From NCBI RefSeq assembly GCF_042434745.1, contig NZ_JBHLSS010000002.1: 38,642 nt of DNA, one strand, 5' to 3'. Of the stretch, positions 34,558 to 38,642 are shown one piece after another (position 1 is the first letter of the stretch; every line of letters starts with the position of its first letter). The stretch is from Azotobacter paspali. Its GTDB lineage: Bacteria; Pseudomonadota; Gammaproteobacteria; Pseudomonadales; Pseudomonadaceae. Position numbers and translations under genes: made by a program. The notes beneath the pieces are model-generated. The model saw nothing but the letters and a program-made list of their open reading frames with translations. It did no database searches and was not told the DNA's origin.

Positions 34558-34851
34558 ATGCCGGATATCTGAGCTGGAAAAGGCTTCGGGAAGCGTCGTC
34601 GCAAACCACGGCGTGCAGTGCCACCGTTATCGGGACTGCCACGGTATCGAATCGAGGAAAGCGCATCCTGCGCTCGCGACGGCGGAGCTCCGACAGAACG
34701 GATAGCGAAGCGCCAGGGAGGTAACCCTAAATCCAGGACGAGCGGCCGGAAAATCCAGCCCGATCCCGGATACGCCTGAACAAGTACCCACATTCTACAA
34801 AGGATGCCAGCCGCTCGATAGCTTTACCCATGGGACGCAGCCGTTCACCCG
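34558..34851. other. 294-bp gap upstream of the FleQ-like gene
   Basis: This stretch lies between the FleQ-like start and the stop of the DUF2064 gene on the same strand. I saw no gene, RNA or strong hairpin, and no GG-N10-GC sigma54 signature that I trust. It probably contains the FleQ-like operon promoter, but I cannot place it. Confidence 0.35.
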
Positions 34852-35466
34852 CTATCTCAAGCAAATGCCCACCTCGGACAGACGCAACAGATCCTCGGGC
34901 CCCTCCACGCCCCATAAGCAGGGCAACAGGCAATGCTTCCAGCCAAGCCGACGCAGGCGCTCGCAGGTGATGGGTAGCACGTCCTCGCAGCCCCAAGGAA
35001 TGGCTTCGAACAGGGACGGGTCGAGCCGCCGCAATCCCAGCAAGGCATAATCGCCATGCTCGGCCGGCCCAAGCACCACATCCCGCTCGCGCAACGCCTC
35101 GCAGGCAGCCTGCAGGTAATCCCCGTCCAGCGCCGGGCTGTCATTGCCGATCAGGATTACCGCGTCGGTGGCGCAGAGGCCGAGGGTGGCGATGCGGCGC
35201 ATCCGCTCGCCCAGATCGCCTGCCGGCTGCTCGACGACGGCCCAGCCACAGGCCTCCGCCATGGCACCCAAGGCCTCGTCGGGCCCTTCGTCGAGCCAGA
35301 GAAAGCGATCCTGGAAACCATCCACCGGCAGGTGCAAGGCGCGCTCCACCAGCAGGCGCTGCAGATCGCACGCACCATCTTCGCCCAACGCGGAAATCAG
35401 GCGAGGCTTCACCTGGCCGGGAGCCGGGGCGTGAGCCAGCAAATGCAAGGAAATCGACAGGCTCAT
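34852..35466 (-). CDS. DUF2064 / TIGR04282-type glycosyltransferase-like protein
   Basis: A 204-residue protein of the GT-A-like DUF2064 family. It has the opening APAPGQVKPRL, the central VILIGNDSPALDGDYL metal/nucleotide-binding-like block (GNDSPAL), LGPAEHGDYALLGL, and GVEGPEDLL near the end. Some relatives are annotated as arsenosugar or rSAM-associated glycosyltransferases; the substrate here is unknown. ATG 35466 is chosen because GGGGGAA lies upstream and the family starts near this Met. A longer frame adds 11 residues. It is isolated, with a 182-bp gap to the GS homologue. Confidence 0.8.
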   Translation of the reverse strand: MSLSISLHLLAHAPAPGQVKPRLISALGEDGACDLQRLLVERALHLPVDGFQDRFLWLDEGPDEALGAMAEACGWAVVEQPAGDLGERMRRIATLGLCATDAVILIGNDSPALDGDYLQAACEALRERDVVLGPAEHGDYALLGLRRLDPSLFEAIPWGCEDVLPITCERLRRLGWKHCLLPCLWGVEGPEDLLRLSEVGICLR

Positions 35467-35648
35467 GCCAGGTTCCCCCTCGTGCGCCCGGTTGGCCATC
35501 GGGTAGCCGCATCATGCCACAAGGCCAAACGCAAACGCTGTATCGCCAACTACAGTACGCCTGATTTCCCGGTCTTCACAGTGTGACATTGGCCACTGCT
35601 GATCGACGGCAGTGCCCTTTTGCGGCAAAACGGAGAGCCGTCCGGGAG

Positions 35649-36989
35649 TCAGACCTGACCTGCCAGAATGCGCCGTTCCCAAGGGGTGATCTCGTCGAGA
35701 AAATCCATCAACTCCAGTCGCTTGCTGGCGATATAGCCCTCGATGAACTCCTCGCCGAAAAACTCCCGCGCCAATCGGCTATGCTCGAGTCGGGCCAGCG
35801 CGACCGGCATGCTGCTCGGCAGGATCAGGCTTTCCGGTACCTGGAATTCGCCCTGCAGCGGCGCGCTCGGCTCCACCTGCTGCAGCATTCCGAACAGACC
35901 GGCGGCCAGACTGGCGGCAATGGCCAGATAAGGATTGGCATCCGCGCCCGGCAGCCGGTTCTCGACTCGCCGCGCGACCGCCGGGCTGGCCGGAATGCGC
36001 AGCCCCGCCGCCCGATTGTCGTAAGACCAGCAGGCGTTGTTCGGCGAAGCATAGGGGTGGCACAGTCGCTGGAAAGAGTTGACGTGTGGAGCGAACAACA
36101 GGGTGAGATCGGCCAGCGCCCGTTGCTGACCGCCGATGAAGTGACGGAAGGTCGGAGTCGGTTCACCATCCCCATCGCTGAACAGGTTCCTGTTGCTTTC
36201 CTGCTCCACCACGCTCTGATGGACATGCATGGAACTACCGGGAACCCCGGCCAGTGGCTTGGCCATGCAAACCACTGTCAGCCCGTGCCGAAGCGCTACC
36301 TCTCTGAGCAGATGCTTGAACAGAAAAGTCTGGTCGGCTAGTTGCAAGGGGTCGCCATGCAGCAGATTAATCTCGAACTGGCTGATCCCCATTTCGTGCA
36401 TGAATGTGTCACGCGGCAGCCCGAGCGCCGCCATGCAGCGATAGACATCGTCGAAGAAGGGCCGCAAGCCGTTGCTGGAAGACATGCTGAAGGCCGAAAA
36501 ACCCGCTTCGCGCCTACCATCGAGCCCAACCGGCGGCTGAAACGGCATCTGTGGATCGCCATGCGGGGCGAAGACGAAGAACTCCAGCTCGGTGGCCACC
36601 ACCGGCTGCCAACCTTGGCGGGCATAAGCGGCCACTATGCGCTTGAGCAGCGCGCGGGTCGACAATGGCGAGCCTTCACCCTTCAACTCCTCGGCATCGC
36701 ATATCGCTAGAGCCCGGGGCCGTTCGCACCAGGGAATAAGATGGAGCTGCCGCAGGTCGGGAACGAGGAGCAAATCGCCATCGTCACCGCCATAAAAACG
36801 AGTTGGCGGATAGCCGCCCATGATGCACTGAAGTAGAACCCCGCGCGCCAATTGTAGGCGCTGCCCCTCTAGAAAGCCCCTGAGAGTCATTACCTTGCCA
36901 CGAGGTACCCCATTGAGGTCGGGAGTAATGCATTCGACCTCCTCGACACCGGCCAGACGGTCAGCAAGCAGTTGCTGGGGCTTGAGCAT
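35649..36989 (-). CDS. Glutamine synthetase family, gamma-glutamylpolyamine synthetase-like
   Basis: A 446-residue enzyme of the GS-I-related PuuA/SpuI/PauA group, which ligates glutamate to an amine such as putrescine. Motifs are DLNGVPRGK, VATELEFFVF, the metal-binding EMGISQFEINLLHGDPLQLADQ, GSSMHVHQS, and ENRLPGADANPYLA. The regulatory adenylylation site of GlnA is not expected. ATG 36989 has GGAGAGG upstream. There are no polyamine aminotransferase or oxidase genes beside it, so the exact amine substrate is inferred only from family resemblance. Confidence 0.85.
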   Translation of the reverse strand: MLKPQQLLADRLAGVEEVECITPDLNGVPRGKVMTLRGFLEGQRLQLARGVLLQCIMGGYPPTRFYGGDDGDLLLVPDLRQLHLIPWCERPRALAICDAEELKGEGSPLSTRALLKRIVAAYARQGWQPVVATELEFFVFAPHGDPQMPFQPPVGLDGRREAGFSAFSMSSSNGLRPFFDDVYRCMAALGLPRDTFMHEMGISQFEINLLHGDPLQLADQTFLFKHLLREVALRHGLTVVCMAKPLAGVPGSSMHVHQSVVEQESNRNLFSDGDGEPTPTFRHFIGGQQRALADLTLLFAPHVNSFQRLCHPYASPNNACWSYDNRAAGLRIPASPAVARRVENRLPGADANPYLAIAASLAAGLFGMLQQVEPSAPLQGEFQVPESLILPSSMPVALARLEHSRLAREFFGEEFIEGYIASKRLELMDFLDEITPWERRILAGQV

Positions 36990-37121
36990 GGCGTGCCTCT
37001 CCTTTCCACGGCGCTCCGCACACAGTACGCAGCCGCCAGCGGGAAGTTCAAGCAGTCCAAACCGTGTCGAAAGTCAAACCACTCCCCCTACAGCGGCACA
37101 GGCTCAGGAATGCACGCGGCA

Positions 37122-37379
37122 TTACGATGAAAACCGCAGCTCGACAGACATGCCTATCATCGAAGCTGCGTATTGAATGAAGGCTGCGGCATCTTCTGAA
37201 ATACCCAGACTCCATTCAACCATCGCGGCAGTCGACATCATCAGGAATGCGAACGGGATCATCTGTCGGGACAGGCACCACAGGTAAAATCCCTGTCCGT
37301 CGAATAGCTTGTAATCCTTCTCACGGGGCTTGGCAGCCTCGCATTTGGGGTCCATCAGAGGGGTGACAGTGCGCGCCAT
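37122..37379 (-). pseudogene. Truncated tyrosine integrase N-terminus
   Basis: Translation from ATG 37379 gives MARTVTPLMDPKCEAAKPRE, continuing with KDYKLFDGQGFYLW. This is the DUF4102 arm-binding domain of phage/ICE tyrosine integrases (normally about 400 residues). After about 37 residues similarity stops; the remaining frame (SRQMIPFAFLMMSTAAMVEW...) is unrelated, suggesting fusion with other DNA. The catalytic Arg-His-Tyr part is absent. This is the relic of an integrated element, with no tRNA attachment site recognisable beside it. Confidence 0.7.
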
Positions 37380-37596
37380 AGGGATACGCCAACTACCGAA
37401 CCAAGAATATCCCCAAACGCCCCTAATCTCACTGTGTCATAAAGCCAAGGAAAGTCTGAATTAGCCCCCCGTCATTTCCTAGCCGAGCGCTCGATTGCTC
37501 AAAAAAACGGCAGTTCCGTGGCAATTGAGGCCGATATCCCTTTGCAAATCCATGGTTTGCCCTTGACGAGGCACTTTGCCTGGATGACTCCCCGCA
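37380..37596. other. Short AT-richer spacer between integrase and transposase remnants
   Basis: Relatively AT-rich, with no gene. It may hold the terminal repeat of the IS5 remnant or an attachment site of the lost element, but I could not identify an inverted or direct repeat. Confidence 0.3.
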
Positions 37597-38056
37597 TTAC
37601 GGACGCACTTCTCCTGCCACCAACAGATGTTTTCGCGCCATCCACAGGTTCGACAAGGCAAACAGCGTCATCAGTTGCGCCGTACTCTTCGCCAGGCCAC
37701 GGAAGCGCACCTTCACGTAACCGAACTGCCGCTTGATCACCCGAAACGGATTCTCGACCCTGGCCCGTATCTGCGCCTTGGCTTTCTCGATCCGACGTTT
37801 GACGCGATACAGGACACTGCGCTTGCTGTGCTTCTGGTAGGTGCTGCGGCGAGCCGCGATCTGCTAGACGACGTTCCGTCCGGCAGACTCCGGTCGTTTC
37901 TCGACACCGACATAGGCCGCATCGAGGCTGACGAGGGTTTCCTCGCCATGCAGCACCTTGTCGACCTGGGTGACATCCGCCACGTTAGCCGCCGTGCTCA
38001 CCACGTGATGCACTAGGCCCGACTCGGCATTGACGCCGATATGCGCCTTCAGTCGG
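37597..38056 (-). pseudogene. IS5-family transposase, C-terminal remnant with nonsense mutation
   Basis: Reading the minus strand from about 38056 gives LKAHIGVNAESGLVHHVVST, then ADVTQVDKVLHGEETLVSLD. An in-frame TAG follows at 37864-37866 (after GRNVV, where a Trp is expected). The frame continues through QIAARRSTYQKHSKRS, ARVENPFRVIKRQFGYVKVR and LFALSNLWMARKHLLVAGE to TAA (37597-37599). This is the DDE IS5-family C-terminal half; the last DDE Glu region (ARVENPFR) is present. The N-terminal half is missing at the boundary with the group II intron, so the transposase is dead unless the intron is spliced and the stop reverted. Confidence 0.85.
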
Positions 38057-38642
38057 GTAAGGCAAGCGTATTACCACTCCTGCCTCCCCTGAGAAGCGTA
38101 CATGAGAGTCCATACGGCTCAAGCCTTCCAGCAGCCGGGTGACCAAGCTACCTAACGCTGTGCTCTCCTGCGCTGCAGGTAAAGCGTCCATGCAGGGTCG
38201 AACGGGTTCGCCGCACTGCATCTCTTGACGTGCCGTATGAGCGGAACACTGGCCGCAGCAAACAGCCAGACGGGCTGGCTCATGCCATGCTTTCTTTCCT
38301 TGCCAGCAAACACCCAGTGTCGTCGCCCCACCACGCGAAAGTATCGTTGCTTTACCCAGTGAGCATTTTTCATGGCATGCCGGCGCACAGCCCAGCGCCA
38401 TAGGATTCGCCAGATCCGGTGGTCGATCCATGCGAAGCGGGCGGCAGCAACGACATGGCGATGATACATGGCCCATCCCCGGATGATCGGGTTCAGGCTC
38501 AGGATCAGGTTTGCCTGTGTGGCTGCCTTGTTCGCGTTCACGACTTCCCGGACTTTCTTCAGGAGCGCTTTCACCGTTCTGTTAGACCTATCCAAAGCTC
38601 CCCATAGGTAGCTTTTTGCTAACTTCCTGCTTCGACGGGGCC
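38057..38642 (-). mobile_element. 3' part of a group II intron, runs off the window
   Basis: On the minus strand, after the maturase frame, a domain V-like hairpin runs GAGCCGTAT...TACGCTTCTC (38091-38120). A domain VI-like stem (AGGCA at 38081-38085 with TGCCT at 38060-38064) follows, and the probable 3' end is TAC at 38059-38057 (an AY end). The following bases continue as an IS5-family transposase reading frame, so the intron appears to interrupt that gene. The exact boundary is uncertain by a few bases. The 5' half of the intron and most of its reverse transcriptase lie outside the window. Confidence 0.75.
38152..38642 (-). CDS. Group II intron reverse transcriptase/maturase, C-terminal part
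   Basis: The frame is open to the right edge, so only the end of the protein is visible. The maturase (X) domain is recognised from KALLKKVREVVNANKAATQAN, LNPIIRGWAMYHRHVV and IWRILWRWAVRRHAMKNAHW. A C-terminal tail IRHVKRCSAANPFDPAWTLY is typical of these intron-encoded proteins. It lacks a visible HNH zinc motif in the window. The reverse transcriptase domain with YADD should lie beyond 38642. The gene ends about 32 bases before the domain V-like hairpin. Confidence 0.8.
   Translation of the reverse strand, partial: PRRSRKLAKSYLWGALDRSNRTVKALLKKVREVVNANKAATQANLILSLNPIIRGWAMYHRHVVAAARFAWIDHRIWRILWRWAVRRHAMKNAHWVKQRYFRVVGRRHWVFAGKERKHGMSQPVWLFAAASVPLIRHVKRCSAANPFDPAWTLYLQRRRAQR

Noticed and set aside
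35590..35640. A hairpin GGCCACTGCT...GGCAGTGCCC followed by TTTT on the plus strand
   Set aside because: No plus-strand gene precedes it, and on the minus strand after the glutamine synthetase-like gene it lacks a T tract.
37627..38016. A plus-strand 129-residue frame
   Set aside because: It is the antisense of the IS5-family transposase remnant, which is recognisable on the minus strand.

Overview
The window is a high-GC stretch of gammaproteobacterial chromosome. Its conserved core matches the Pseudomonadaceae (Pseudomonas / Azotobacter group). The order leuC-leuD-leuB-asd-usg-fimV-truA-trpF-accD-folC-SPOR protein-cvpA-purF-metZ-SDR is, from memory, the P. aeruginosa PA3121-PA3106 order. 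FimV, a MetZ-type methionine pathway and HptB/HsbR/HsbA/FleQ-like regulators also fit this family. The exact genus is not proven.

Layout. (1) 1-90: hairpin-bearing DNA that resembles an insertion sequence end. (2) 332-6334: an OprD-like porin; a minus-strand set nadK - metallophosphoesterase - rhomboid protease; a DUF1853 gene; and a PLP-dependent desulfhydrase/deaminase-like gene. (3) 6335-8160: a poorly conserved region with a possible decayed lipoprotein gene, a carbon-nitrogen hydrolase-like gene that loses similarity in its C-terminal part, and a well-formed 28-codon gene. (4) 8262-8544: tRNA-Val(CAC) and tRNA-Asp(GUC) with a sigma70 promoter and an intrinsic terminator. (5) 8671-26494: the long minus-strand biosynthetic and housekeeping block (methionine, purine, folate, malonyl-CoA, tryptophan, pseudouridine, FimV, aspartate-semialdehyde, leucine), read toward the tRNAs. 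A LysR regulator diverges from leuC. (6) 27601-30592: a heat-shock Hsp20 with a sigma32 promoter and a probable ROSE RNA thermometer, an orphan DUF2474 membrane peptide, and a dusC - thioesterase - KDPG-aldolase set. (7) 30615-34557: fleQ-like - hsbA - hsbR - hptB, a signalling cassette joining a sigma54 enhancer-binding protein to a partner-switching phosphorelay. (8) 34852-36989: a DUF2064 glycosyltransferase-like gene and a gamma-glutamylpolyamine synthetase-like glutamine synthetase homologue. (9) 37122-38642: a mobile-element graveyard with a truncated tyrosine integrase, an IS5-family transposase carrying an internal stop, and a group II intron that abuts or interrupts it and runs off the window.

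Points of most interest: a 229-bp near-palindromic element between trpF and truA; a FleQ homologue whose GAFTGA and Walker B motifs are altered (GAFSGA; Glu in place of the Walker B Asp); an Asd paralogue that has lost its catalytic cysteine; the Hsp20 thermosensor leader; absence of the xcp type II secretion genes that occupy the tRNA/SDR interval in P. aeruginosa; and the nested intron/IS5/integrase remnants. I found no clearly new multi-gene defence or biosynthetic system.
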